DNA from: Rhodospirillaceae bacterium
GTDB taxonomy: Bacteria > Pseudomonadota > Alphaproteobacteria > Rhodospirillales > Rhodospirillaceae
Direction of reading: 5' to 3'
DNA length: 32,272 nucleotides
Assembly (NCBI GenBank): GCA_020852595.1
Contig: JADZAK010000069.1
Coordinates: 1-32,272 of the forward strand
Shown: piece after piece, positions 15,141-22,318 of the stretch
How positions within the stretch are numbered: position 1 is the first letter of the stretch
Layout: every line of letters starts with the position of its first letter
Position numbers and translations under genes: made by a program
The notes under the pieces: generated by a model
Seen by the model: the letters and a program-made list of their open reading frames with translations, nothing else
Told to the model about the DNA's origin: nothing
The model's database searches: none

Positions 15141-15173
15141 AAATAAAGAGGCCGGCGCGCAACGACGCCGGCC
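15141..15173 (-). terminator. Rho-independent terminator of the PRC-barrel gene
   Basis: GGCCGGCG (15150-15157) and CGCCGGCC (15166-15173) pair around an 8-base loop. On the minus strand the stem is followed by TCTTTATTT, and it lies 18 bases beyond the stop of the PRC-barrel gene. A short T run on the plus side (15174-15177) makes it potentially bidirectional. It separates this gene from the heme operon that starts downstream on the same strand. Confidence 0.8.
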
Positions 15174-15191
15174 TTTTCAATTTGCACGCTT

Positions 15192-15563
15192 TTAGTGAAC
15201 CGAACGCGGCACCTTGAAGTAATCGAAACTCATATCGCGCACCTTGCCGGCCTGACCGTCACCCTGGACGAGGTCTTTCAGGTCGTACGCGGGCGCTTTG
15301 GACAATTCTTCCTTCGTCATCGGCACGACGTAACCGTTTTTATCCTCGGAGTAGTCGAGCACCGACCACGGCACCGGCGCGTATTTTTCGCCCATGCCCA
15401 TAAGCCCGCCGAACCCGACGGCGGCGAACATGATGCCGTTGGAGAGCTTATCGAGCACGACGTCCTCGACATGGCCGACCTTATCGCCCGTCGTATCGTA
15501 AACGGCGGTACCTTTAACCTTAGAGGCGAGAATCGCGGTGGTGTGTCCAGCTGTTGTGGGCAT
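15192..15563 (-). CDS. PRC-barrel domain protein
   Basis: A 123-residue soluble protein. Residues about 10-75 carry a PRC-barrel-like pattern: ILASKVKGTAVYDTTGDKVG, then VEDVVLDKLSNGIMFAAVGFGG and YAPVPWSVL. PRC-barrel proteins of this size are common stress-induced proteins in alphaproteobacteria, with no defined biochemical role. I chose ATG 15563 because an excellent Shine-Dalgarno (GAAGGAGG) lies 6 bases upstream; the open frame extends further but without such a site. A perfect EcfG-type promoter sits 44 bases upstream of the start, and a terminator follows the gene, so it is a single-gene unit probably under the general stress response. Confidence 0.88.
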   Translation of the reverse strand: MPTTAGHTTAILASKVKGTAVYDTTGDKVGHVEDVVLDKLSNGIMFAAVGFGGLMGMGEKYAPVPWSVLDYSEDKNGYVVPMTKEELSKAPAYDLKDLVQGDGQAGKVRDMSFDYFKVPRSVH

Positions 15564-15606
15564 TCGGTCCTCCTTCAGAGAGCTTTGGAAATAAAGCCGG
15601 AAGGCT

Positions 15607-15632
15607 AACGGAACCCGCAAAACGTTTGTTCC
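15607..15632 (-). promoter_or_regulatory. EcfG-type (general stress sigma factor) promoter of the PRC-barrel gene
   Basis: On the minus strand GGAAC (15632-15628) is followed after exactly 17 bases by CGTT (15610-15607). This is the alphaproteobacterial sigma-EcfG consensus GGAAC-N16/17-CGTT without mismatch. The predicted start near 15600 would give a leader of about 37 bases before the well-placed Shine-Dalgarno and ATG 15563. Confidence 0.8.
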
Positions 15633-15893
15633 GGCGGCGCTGTTACATTCGGCGCGCAAAACAGGCGCAGAAGAATGCTACAGCTCACGGCAATTTCATC
15701 TGTCAGATGTACCAGTTGTTCCCTCGGCGAAATTTCAGTTTTTTGAAGATGTACGGCCGCGAGGGTGGTGGACGTCGAATTGCTTCCCGTCTCTCGCGTG
15801 TGCTTTTCGCGCGGCGGCCGCAACTGATTTCAAGTGGGCCGTGGCATATTCAACACATGCCAAACGGCCGTATTTCGGGCCCGGAGGAGTTTC
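15633..15893. other. Intergenic region with a 13-base palindrome
   Basis: No gene is visible between the EcfG-type promoter and the S9 peptidase. It should hold the peptidase promoter, but I see no clear -35/-10 pair. CATCTG-T-CAGATG at 15697-15709 is a perfect short palindrome that might be an operator. The region is less GC-rich than the flanking genes. Confidence 0.4.
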
Positions 15894-17840
15894 ATGAGAA
15901 ATGTCATCGCCGCAATCACGATTGCGGTTACATGCGCCTTATCGCAAGGCGCTTTCGCCGATCCCAACATTTACGGAAAATTGCCGGGCCTCGACAGCAT
16001 TGATCTGTCGCCGCAAGGCACACGTTATGCGTTTGTCGCGGAGATCGGCGGACAACGCCGCCTGGTTATCATGGACGCCAAGGCGGACAAACCCGTGTTC
16101 ACGTCCGTCGTCCCGCCCGCGAAAATCCGTGGCCTGCGCTGGGCCAGCGAGAATCATATGTTCCTGGAAATAAGCGACACGCAGAACATGCAGGCCATGT
16201 TTGGTGCGACGCTGGAAATCTGGAACGTGCTGTGGATCAACGTCAAAGACAAGAAAGCCGGCTTCGTTTTCAATGACGACCCCAGTGTCGCCGACGCGGT
16301 CTTCGGAACCTTCGGCACCTCGCAGGTGAAAGGTAAAACCTACGCCTATTTTGGCGGCATTCCGCTGCGCCGCTCGACCGCTAGCCGCGCGGGCTACGAC
16401 TGGGATCCGTCGATGGACCGCGATCTGTTCCGCGTCGATCTCGACGACGGCGATGTGCGGAGCGAAGCACGCTCCATGGAAGACGGCAATCATGACTGGA
16501 TCGTCGGGCCGGACGGCAAGGTTGCCGCGACCGCTGTCTTTTTTACCAAGGATGGCACCTGGCGCCTGCACGCGGGCGAAGGCAAGAACAAGCCACTGCG
16601 CGAGCTAAAGACACCAACCGGTGAAATAGGCCTTTCGGGGCTGGGCCGTACGTCTGGTACCGCGCTGGTCGTCGATCACACGGGAGAAGAAGACCAACTG
16701 CAGGAAGTGAATCTCACAACCGGCGAACAGACTTTGCTGCTTGAGAAGCATGGCGTCGAAGGCATGATCTTCGACCCGGTGACGCGCCTTCTGATCGGCG
16801 CGCAAATCGGCGAGAATCCGGGCGCAGTGTTCTTCGACCAGGCTCTGGACGCGCGTTGGCGCAGCATGCAGAAAACGTTCCCCGGACTAAATCTGCGCCT
16901 CATCTCGTGGGACACGGGCCTCAGGACCGCGATCGTACGGTCCGATGGACTCCGTGATTCGGGCACGTTCTGGAAGGTCGACATGAGCACCGGCGTCACC
17001 AAGGTGCTGGGCAAAGCCTACCCCGCCATCGGCCCGACGCGCGTCGGGCCGACGCAGATGGTGAAATACAAGGCGCAGGACGGCCTGGACATGGAAGGTG
17101 TGCTCACCCTGCCCGCCAACAGCCAGACCAAAAACCTCCCTGTCGTCATCATGCCGCACGGCGGTCCGATCGGCCCCTTCGACGGCATTGGTTTCAATTG
17201 GTGGGCGCAGGCCTATGCGGACGCGGGTTATGCCGTGTTTCAGCCGAACTATCGGGGTTCGGGCGGATACGGCGCGTCGTTCCGCGACGCCGGTTACGGC
17301 GAATGGGGCGGTAAGATGCTGTCGGATATCTCTGACGGTCTCAAAACCCTGGTTGACGCCGGTACCGTGGATCCAAAACGCGCGTGCATCGTAGGCGCCA
17401 GCTACGGCGGTTACGCCGCGCTCGCGGGCGTGACGGTCCAGCAGGGCCTTTATAAGTGCGCCGTGTCCGTGAGCGGAATCTCGGACGTCTCGAGTTTCTA
17501 TTCATGGATCGTCAACAACGTCGGCCGCCAGACGGCAATCTCGCGCTTCTTCCGCACAGCGGTGGGAGCGGTGGGCCGCAATCAGAACGTCATGACCGAA
17601 ATATCGCCGGTCACCTTTGCGAAACGGGCCGATGCACCGGTGCTGCTCATCCATGGTGAAGACGACACCGTCGTGCCGATCGCGCAGAGCGGCATCATGG
17701 AAGGCGCGCTGGAGAGCGCCGGCAAACCGGTGGAGTTCATCCGCATGAAGGGTGAAGACCATTGGCTGTCGACAGAAGCCACGCGCATCGAGATGCTGAC
17801 GCACGCGCTGGCCTTCGTGAAGAAGCACAACCCGGTGTAA
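15894..17840 (+). CDS. Secreted S9-family (prolyl oligopeptidase-like) serine peptidase
   Basis: A 648-residue protein with an N-terminal signal peptide (MRNVIAAITIAVTCALSQG, likely cut after AFA at 22-24), a long beta-propeller-like region (about 30-390) and a C-terminal alpha/beta-hydrolase domain. The catalytic triad is Ser503 (GASYGGYAAL), Asp591 (HGEDDTVVP) and His623 (GEDHWLS). The family cleaves short peptides, often after proline or with dipeptidyl or acyl-aminopeptidase specificity; the exact specificity cannot be read here. The start at 15894 has GGAGG 8 bases upstream and a clean signal peptide, preferable to the upstream in-frame start at 15834. Probably periplasmic. It stands alone as a transcription unit. 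Confidence 0.9.
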   Translation: MRNVIAAITIAVTCALSQGAFADPNIYGKLPGLDSIDLSPQGTRYAFVAEIGGQRRLVIMDAKADKPVFTSVVPPAKIRGLRWASENHMFLEISDTQNMQAMFGATLEIWNVLWINVKDKKAGFVFNDDPSVADAVFGTFGTSQVKGKTYAYFGGIPLRRSTASRAGYDWDPSMDRDLFRVDLDDGDVRSEARSMEDGNHDWIVGPDGKVAATAVFFTKDGTWRLHAGEGKNKPLRELKTPTGEIGLSGLGRTSGTALVVDHTGEEDQLQEVNLTTGEQTLLLEKHGVEGMIFDPVTRLLIGAQIGENPGAVFFDQALDARWRSMQKTFPGLNLRLISWDTGLRTAIVRSDGLRDSGTFWKVDMSTGVTKVLGKAYPAIGPTRVGPTQMVKYKAQDGLDMEGVLTLPANSQTKNLPVVIMPHGGPIGPFDGIGFNWWAQAYADAGYAVFQPNYRGSGGYGASFRDAGYGEWGGKMLSDISDGLKTLVDAGTVDPKRACIVGASYGGYAALAGVTVQQGLYKCAVSVSGISDVSSFYSWIVNNVGRQTAISRFFRTAVGAVGRNQNVMTEISPVTFAKRADAPVLLIHGEDDTVVPIAQSGIMEGALESAGKPVEFIRMKGEDHWLSTEATRIEMLTHALAFVKKHNPV

Positions 17841-17848
17841 CGTCACAG

Positions 17849-18331
17849 CTATGCGCGGACGACTTTCTCGATCGCCCGCCGGACACGCTCTGTGTCGGGC
17901 GGCGTGAAACAGAAGAACCAATCGGCGAGCCGGCCGTCGCGGCCGATGAGGTATTTGGTGAAATTCCACCAGGGCCGGCCGGGAAGGCCCGCCTCGCGGC
18001 CCAGCCACTTGAACAGAGGATCGGCGGCGCGACCGCGCACATGACGTTTTTCCGACAACGGGAACGTGATCCGGAAGGTCCCTTCACAGAAAGCCGCGAT
18101 CTGCTCGGCCGTGCCGGGCTCCTGACGGCCGAAGTCGTTGGACGGCACGCCGAGGACCACGAGACCGCGCCGCCCGTATGTGTCCCACAGCGTTTGGAGC
18201 CCGGCATACTGCGGGGTGAAACCGCATTTCGAGGCGGTGTTGACGATCAGCAGGGGCCGCCCCGTAAACGAGGCAAGATCCATCACCTCGCCCCGCAGGG
18301 ACGTGAGGCGAAAATCATAGGCGGTCGTCAT
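17849..18331 (-). CDS. Glutathione peroxidase family protein (Cys type)
   Basis: A 160-residue thiol peroxidase that reduces hydrogen peroxide or lipid hydroperoxides with glutathione or thioredoxin. The peroxidatic residue is Cys36 in NTASKCGFTPQYAGL, not selenocysteine. Further family blocks are VPSNDFGRQEPG, FPLSEKRHVRG and WWNFTKYL, which supply the usual Trp and Asn. The ATG at 18331 overlaps the end of the ABC exporter gene as ATGA, so it is translated from the same message; this ties an exporter to peroxide or lipid-peroxide defence. A near-consensus EcfG-type promoter precedes the operon. Confidence 0.93.
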   Translation of the reverse strand: MTTAYDFRLTSLRGEVMDLASFTGRPLLIVNTASKCGFTPQYAGLQTLWDTYGRRGLVVLGVPSNDFGRQEPGTAEQIAAFCEGTFRITFPLSEKRHVRGRAADPLFKWLGREAGLPGRPWWNFTKYLIGRDGRLADWFFCFTPPDTERVRRAIEKVVRA

Positions 18332-20175
18332 CGGGCGGAGTGCAAAACGACATCGTCGCGAAAGCCCCCCGACTGGCGTTTCCAGAGACGCGCGTAGGTC
18401 CCCTTCGCCGCCAGGAGCGCCGTGTGCGTGCCGGTTTCAACGATGCGCCCCTTTTCCATGACGACGAGGCGGTCCATTTGGGCGATGGTCGACAAACGAT
18501 GCGCAATGGCGATGACCGTGCGGCCTTCCATGAGCGAGGAAAGCTGTTCCTGAATCGCGGCCTCGACATCGGAATCGAGCGCCGAGGTGGCCTCGTCGAG
18601 CACGAGGATCGGCGCGTTCTTGAGGATGACACGCGCGAGCGCGATACGTTGCCGCTGTCCGCCCGAAAGTTTCACACCGCGCTCGCCGACCTGGGCATCG
18701 AACCCCTTTCGGCCCTGCCAGTCTTCGAGCGTTTCAATAAACTCGCGCGCATGGGCGCGTTCGACGGCTTCGCGGATTTCGGCGTCGGTGGCGTCGGGAC
18801 GGCCATAGCGGATGTTCTCGCGGATCGAACGGTGGAGGAGCGAGGTATCCTGGGTCACCATCGCGATATTCCCGCGCAAGGTTTCCTGCGTCACATTCGC
18901 GATATCCTGGCCGTCGATGAGGATCCGTCCGGAATCGACGTCGAAGAACCGCAGGAGCAGGTTGACCATGGTCGACTTGCCCGCCCCGGAGGCGCCGACA
19001 AGACCGAGGCGTTCGCCGGGTTTTATGGCGAGATCGATGCCGTGCAGGACGCCGCGCGCGGTTCCGTATCCGAAGTGCACATTTTCAAAGGCGATCGCGC
19101 CCTTGCCGACGTGGAGCGGCTTGGCGCCCTCGCGGTCGCGCATCGTACGCGGGGTGGCGATGGACTTGATGCCGTCCTGCACGGTGCCCACCTGTTCGAA
19201 GATGGTCGTGATGCTGCCGGCGACCCAGCCGGACATGGACACGAGTTGCCACGAGAGCGGCAAAGCCATTGCAACCACCCCGACCTCGAACACGCCGCGC
19301 GCCCACAGCGCGATCGCGATGCCGGCCACGCCGATCACCATCATCGCGTTCAGGGCCGTCAAAAGCGTGCTGAAGGCGGTCATCAGCCTTAAAAGACGGT
19401 GATAGATGACGGTGTGTTCATCCATGCTCGCGCGCACGAAAGCGTCTTCATCGCGCGGTTTGGCAAAGAGCTTCACCGTCAGGATGTTGGTATAGCTGTC
19501 GACCACCTTGCCCGTGATCGTCGAGCGCAGTTCGGACACCGCGCGCGAACGGTCGCGCATGCGCGGAACGAAGTATTTGAGCAACACGACGTAAGCCGCG
19601 AACCACGCGACGATCGGCAACGTCAACCGCCAATCGGAGCGGGCGAGCACGACGATGGCGCTGGTCCCGTAAACGAGGATGTACCAAACGGCGTTGAAGG
19701 AGGCGACCACGCTTTCGCGCAAAGACGGTCCGGTTTGCATGATGCGATTGGCGATGCGTCCGGCGAAGTCGTTCTGGAAAAACGCCCATCCCTGACGCAC
19801 CACATGCCAATGGCTTTGCCAGCGCACGAGATTTTGAAGGTTCGCGGCCAATCCTTGATTGGTGACGAGCCCCTGCAGGAACACCGCCGTGGGCCGGGCG
19901 AGCAACTGCACCGCCGCCATGCCGAGAAGGATCCTCCAATGGTCGCGGAAAATTTCCTCGGGCGTATGCCGTGAAACCAGGTCGACGATTTTGCCGATGA
20001 AGATTGGAATGAGCAGATCGAGAAACGCGACAATCGAACCCATCACGAACAGCGCGATCAAGAGTCCGCGGGTCTGACGCACGAAGTGCCAATAAAACGC
20101 CATCAACCCCGCCGGCGGCGGATCGCCCGCGGTGTCCTTTGTGGGATTCAGGAAACGTTCGAAAAGACGGAACAC
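18328..20175 (-). CDS. ABC exporter half-transporter (permease-ATPase fusion), upstream of glutathione peroxidase
   Basis: A 615-residue type IV (MsbA-like) exporter. Six membrane segments are expected between about 35 and 325; the ATPase domain (about 360-600) has Walker A GASGAGKST (394-402), Q loop VTQD, signature LSGGQRQR (503-510), Walker B ILVLDEATSALD and H-loop His559 (AHRLST). It probably works as a homodimer. Substrate is unknown; coupling to the peroxidase gene by a 4-base overlap suggests a role in stress tolerance. The start ATG 20175 is the first good family start; no strong Shine-Dalgarno is present. A second, similar exporter lies at 26673-28532. Confidence 0.93.
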   Translation of the reverse strand: MFRLFERFLNPTKDTAGDPPPAGLMAFYWHFVRQTRGLLIALFVMGSIVAFLDLLIPIFIGKIVDLVSRHTPEEIFRDHWRILLGMAAVQLLARPTAVFLQGLVTNQGLAANLQNLVRWQSHWHVVRQGWAFFQNDFAGRIANRIMQTGPSLRESVVASFNAVWYILVYGTSAIVVLARSDWRLTLPIVAWFAAYVVLLKYFVPRMRDRSRAVSELRSTITGKVVDSYTNILTVKLFAKPRDEDAFVRASMDEHTVIYHRLLRLMTAFSTLLTALNAMMVIGVAGIAIALWARGVFEVGVVAMALPLSWQLVSMSGWVAGSITTIFEQVGTVQDGIKSIATPRTMRDREGAKPLHVGKGAIAFENVHFGYGTARGVLHGIDLAIKPGERLGLVGASGAGKSTMVNLLLRFFDVDSGRILIDGQDIANVTQETLRGNIAMVTQDTSLLHRSIRENIRYGRPDATDAEIREAVERAHAREFIETLEDWQGRKGFDAQVGERGVKLSGGQRQRIALARVILKNAPILVLDEATSALDSDVEAAIQEQLSSLMEGRTVIAIAHRLSTIAQMDRLVVMEKGRIVETGTHTALLAAKGTYARLWKRQSGGFRDDVVLHSAR

Positions 20176-20237
20176 GGCGATAACAGGAGGTCATGCGGCC
20201 GGAAGCGGCTTGGACTTTGTGCGCCAGCGCCGGAACC

Positions 20238-20269
20238 CTGTCAAACGCGGTGACAGATCCCTTGGTTGC
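20238..20269 (-). promoter_or_regulatory. Candidate promoter/operator of the exporter-peroxidase operon
   Basis: On the minus strand GCAAC (20269-20265), 17 bases, then CGTT (20247-20244) matches the EcfG-type pattern with one mismatch (GCAAC for GGAAC). Overlapping it is a perfect inverted repeat CTGTCA-N7-TGACAG (20238-20256) that could bind a dimeric regulator. The ATG at 20175 lies about 62 bases from the expected transcript start. Both readings are inference. Confidence 0.4.
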
Positions 20270-20289
20270 ATCGCCTAAAGCGTGGGGGC

Positions 20290-20661
20290 TTAAAGCTTGA
20301 GGGCCCGGCGGAGCCCGTATTCGAACTCCTGCACGGTCAAGGGTTTCTGCAAGACTTCGCGCCCGGCCCACCGGCCGTGCACACCGTCGCGGCCATATCC
20401 GGTGATAAAGACAAAGGGAATTCCGCCGCTCTCCAATCTTTCGGCGATCGGGAAAACGGTTTCGCCGCCGATATTGACGTCGAGGATCGCGAGCGCCGGG
20501 AGCTTGGCCGCGACCAGGGCGAGGCCCGCGTCGAGCCGCGCCGCGTGGCGCACGCTGGCCGCGCCGAACTGCTCCAACATCTCCTCGATAAGAAAGGAGA
20601 CCATCGTTTCATCCTCGATCAGCAGGATATCCAGTCCCGCCAGTAGATTCGAGCGCGGCAT
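20290..20661 (-). CDS. FATGUY-type single-domain response regulator
   Basis: A 123-residue receiver domain without output domain. Conserved residues are Glu16/Asp17, phospho-acceptor Asp61 (AILDVNIGG), Thr87 and Lys106 (VLQKPLT). The block PFVFITGYG resembles the PFxFATGY motif of the FATGUY regulators, which in alphaproteobacteria are usually paired with HWE/HisKA_2 kinases (Sma0113/Sma0114 and LovK/LovR types). The gene for such a kinase ends 16 bases upstream on the same strand. It probably acts as a phosphate sink or as an adjustor of the kinase. The SD-like GAGGG lies 10 bases before ATG 20661. Confidence 0.9.
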   Translation of the reverse strand: MPRSNLLAGLDILLIEDETMVSFLIEEMLEQFGAASVRHAARLDAGLALVAAKLPALAILDVNIGGETVFPIAERLESGGIPFVFITGYGRDGVHGRWAGREVLQKPLTVQEFEYGLRRALKL

Positions 20662-20677
20662 CTATAGTGGTCCCTCT

Positions 20678-22246
20678 CTAAAGAGCGATCTCAATAACGC
20701 ATCTCAGCCCTTCCGGCGAGAAGGACGCGGTGTAGCTGCCGCGAAGCTCGTCAATCACGGCGCGTTCAATAAATTTCGTTCCATAGCCCGTCTGCGCCGG
20801 CGGCCACACGGGAGGCCCTCCCGTCTCGATCCACGTCAGACGCAACCGGTCCTGCGTGGACAACGACCAGGATATATTCACCATGCCTTTACCTACCGAC
20901 AACGCGCCATACTTGACCGCGTTCGTGGCCAATTCGTTCACGACCATCGCCAGCGCAATCGCCACTTGAGGCCGAAGGGCCACATTTGGCCCGTCGATAC
21001 CGGCGCGCACGGAGTTCGGCCCCGCGTAAGGCGCGATGATGGAGCGAACGATATCCTCAAGGTGCGCGCCCTCCCAACTCTTATTGCTGAGCACATTGTG
21101 AGCGCTCGAGAGCGCCTGAAGGCGCGCGTCGATCCCCTGACGCGCCTCCGGCGCCGCCCCCGAATTGCGCAGGCCCCGCCAAACGATCGCCTGGACCGAA
21201 GCGAGCGTGTTTTTAACGCGATGATTGAGTTCGTTGATGAGGAGTTCGCGGTGTCCCTCGGCGCTCACGAGCTGGCGGGCGATCCGCACCGCGAAGTATC
21301 CTCCAAATAAGATGAGCAGGACGCCGATGCTGAGCGTGCTCGCCAGCGAACGCAGCGTCGGCGCCTGATATTGGCCGACAGGCACGCCGACGGCGACAAC
21401 CCATCCCGTTTCAGGAGACCGCGTAAAGGCGGTCAGGACCCGCGTCCCCTCGAGGGACGTGGTCTCCGCCAGGCGCTCGGCGCCCGTCGACAGCGCGGCG
21501 CGCAGCGAATCCGAGGCGGATGTAATGGCCTGTTCGGACAGGCTCGGCCTGCGGGAGACGTGATGCGCCATCCGATCGAAGACCGCGAGCACCCAGCCTT
21601 CCCTCAAATCATGACGGCGCAAGATATCCGCGAAACTCGCACGCGGCGGGTTGAAGGCGAGCGCATGCAAAACCTTACCGTCATGCATGACCGGCACGAC
21701 AACGGTGAAGGTCACCTCGCCGCTGCGGCGGCTGAGATAGACGTTGGAGACCTGGGGGCCCTGGCCGGCGAAGACCGCCGCGACGGCATCGAGGACCTCG
21801 GGGCGCACGAGGGTGGGGAAAGCGCCGGATGTATTGAAGAGCTGCGCCCCTTTCCCGTCGGCAACCGAAATTCCCGTGCCTTCGGGAAAACGCGTGAGGA
21901 ACCGCTCGGCGTCGGAACGGAAGTTCGACAGGTCGTCGGCCCGAAGATTGGGCTCCAGCGCGAGCACCTCGAGCGCCGCGATGTGATTGCGAAGTTCGCG
22001 ATCGACCGCGATCATCGTGCCGCGCGTGACCTGCAATACCTGCTCGGCCGCGGCGTCCCTGGCGCGCTGATAACTTTGGAAAACCACCGCGGCCGTGAGC
22101 AGCAGCATCGGCACCAGCGTCCCCGCCACAAGCGCGAGCAACCGAATTTGCAAGGGGAGCGGCCTGGGCGAGAATAGCGCTTGAGCCGGCGCTTGCGCAC
22201 CGCCCCGCGACTTTTCTTCCGGCGACGAATCCCGATAGGTATCCAC
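20678..22246 (-). CDS. HWE/HisKA_2-family sensor histidine kinase with extracytoplasmic sensor domain
   Basis: A 522-residue kinase: transmembrane helix about 33-56, a periplasmic region of roughly 250 residues with a double-Cache look (ISVADGKGAQLFNT, GEVTFTVVVPV), a second helix about 305-323, then HisKA_2 with His342 (NELNHRVKNTLASVQAI) and a HATPase with VVNELATNAVKYGAL (Asn437). The NHRVKN form marks the HWE/HisKA_2 class. I place the start at GTG 22246, which has GGAGG 5 bases upstream; a GTG at 22318 is in frame but has no such site. It belongs with the downstream FATGUY regulator and the upstream hybrid kinase. Such kinases commonly feed PhyR in the general stress response. Confidence 0.9.
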   Translation of the reverse strand: MDTYRDSSPEEKSRGGAQAPAQALFSPRPLPLQIRLLALVAGTLVPMLLLTAAVVFQSYQRARDAAAEQVLQVTRGTMIAVDRELRNHIAALEVLALEPNLRADDLSNFRSDAERFLTRFPEGTGISVADGKGAQLFNTSGAFPTLVRPEVLDAVAAVFAGQGPQVSNVYLSRRSGEVTFTVVVPVMHDGKVLHALAFNPPRASFADILRRHDLREGWVLAVFDRMAHHVSRRPSLSEQAITSASDSLRAALSTGAERLAETTSLEGTRVLTAFTRSPETGWVVAVGVPVGQYQAPTLRSLASTLSIGVLLILFGGYFAVRIARQLVSAEGHRELLINELNHRVKNTLASVQAIVWRGLRNSGAAPEARQGIDARLQALSSAHNVLSNKSWEGAHLEDIVRSIIAPYAGPNSVRAGIDGPNVALRPQVAIALAMVVNELATNAVKYGALSVGKGMVNISWSLSTQDRLRLTWIETGGPPVWPPAQTGYGTKFIERAVIDELRGSYTASFSPEGLRCVIEIAL

Positions 22247-22318
22247 GATCCCTCCGCGGCCACGGGCGGGTGAGCGATAGTTTTCGACGTTTAGGGGGCA
22301 GTGTCCAGAGGCACTCAC

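Noticed and set aside
20193..20300. 35-codon plus-strand frame just after AGGAGG
   Set aside because: The Shine-Dalgarno-like AGGAGG is only 2 bases from the ATG, too close for normal initiation, the peptide has no feature, and the region is the leader of the minus-strand exporter.
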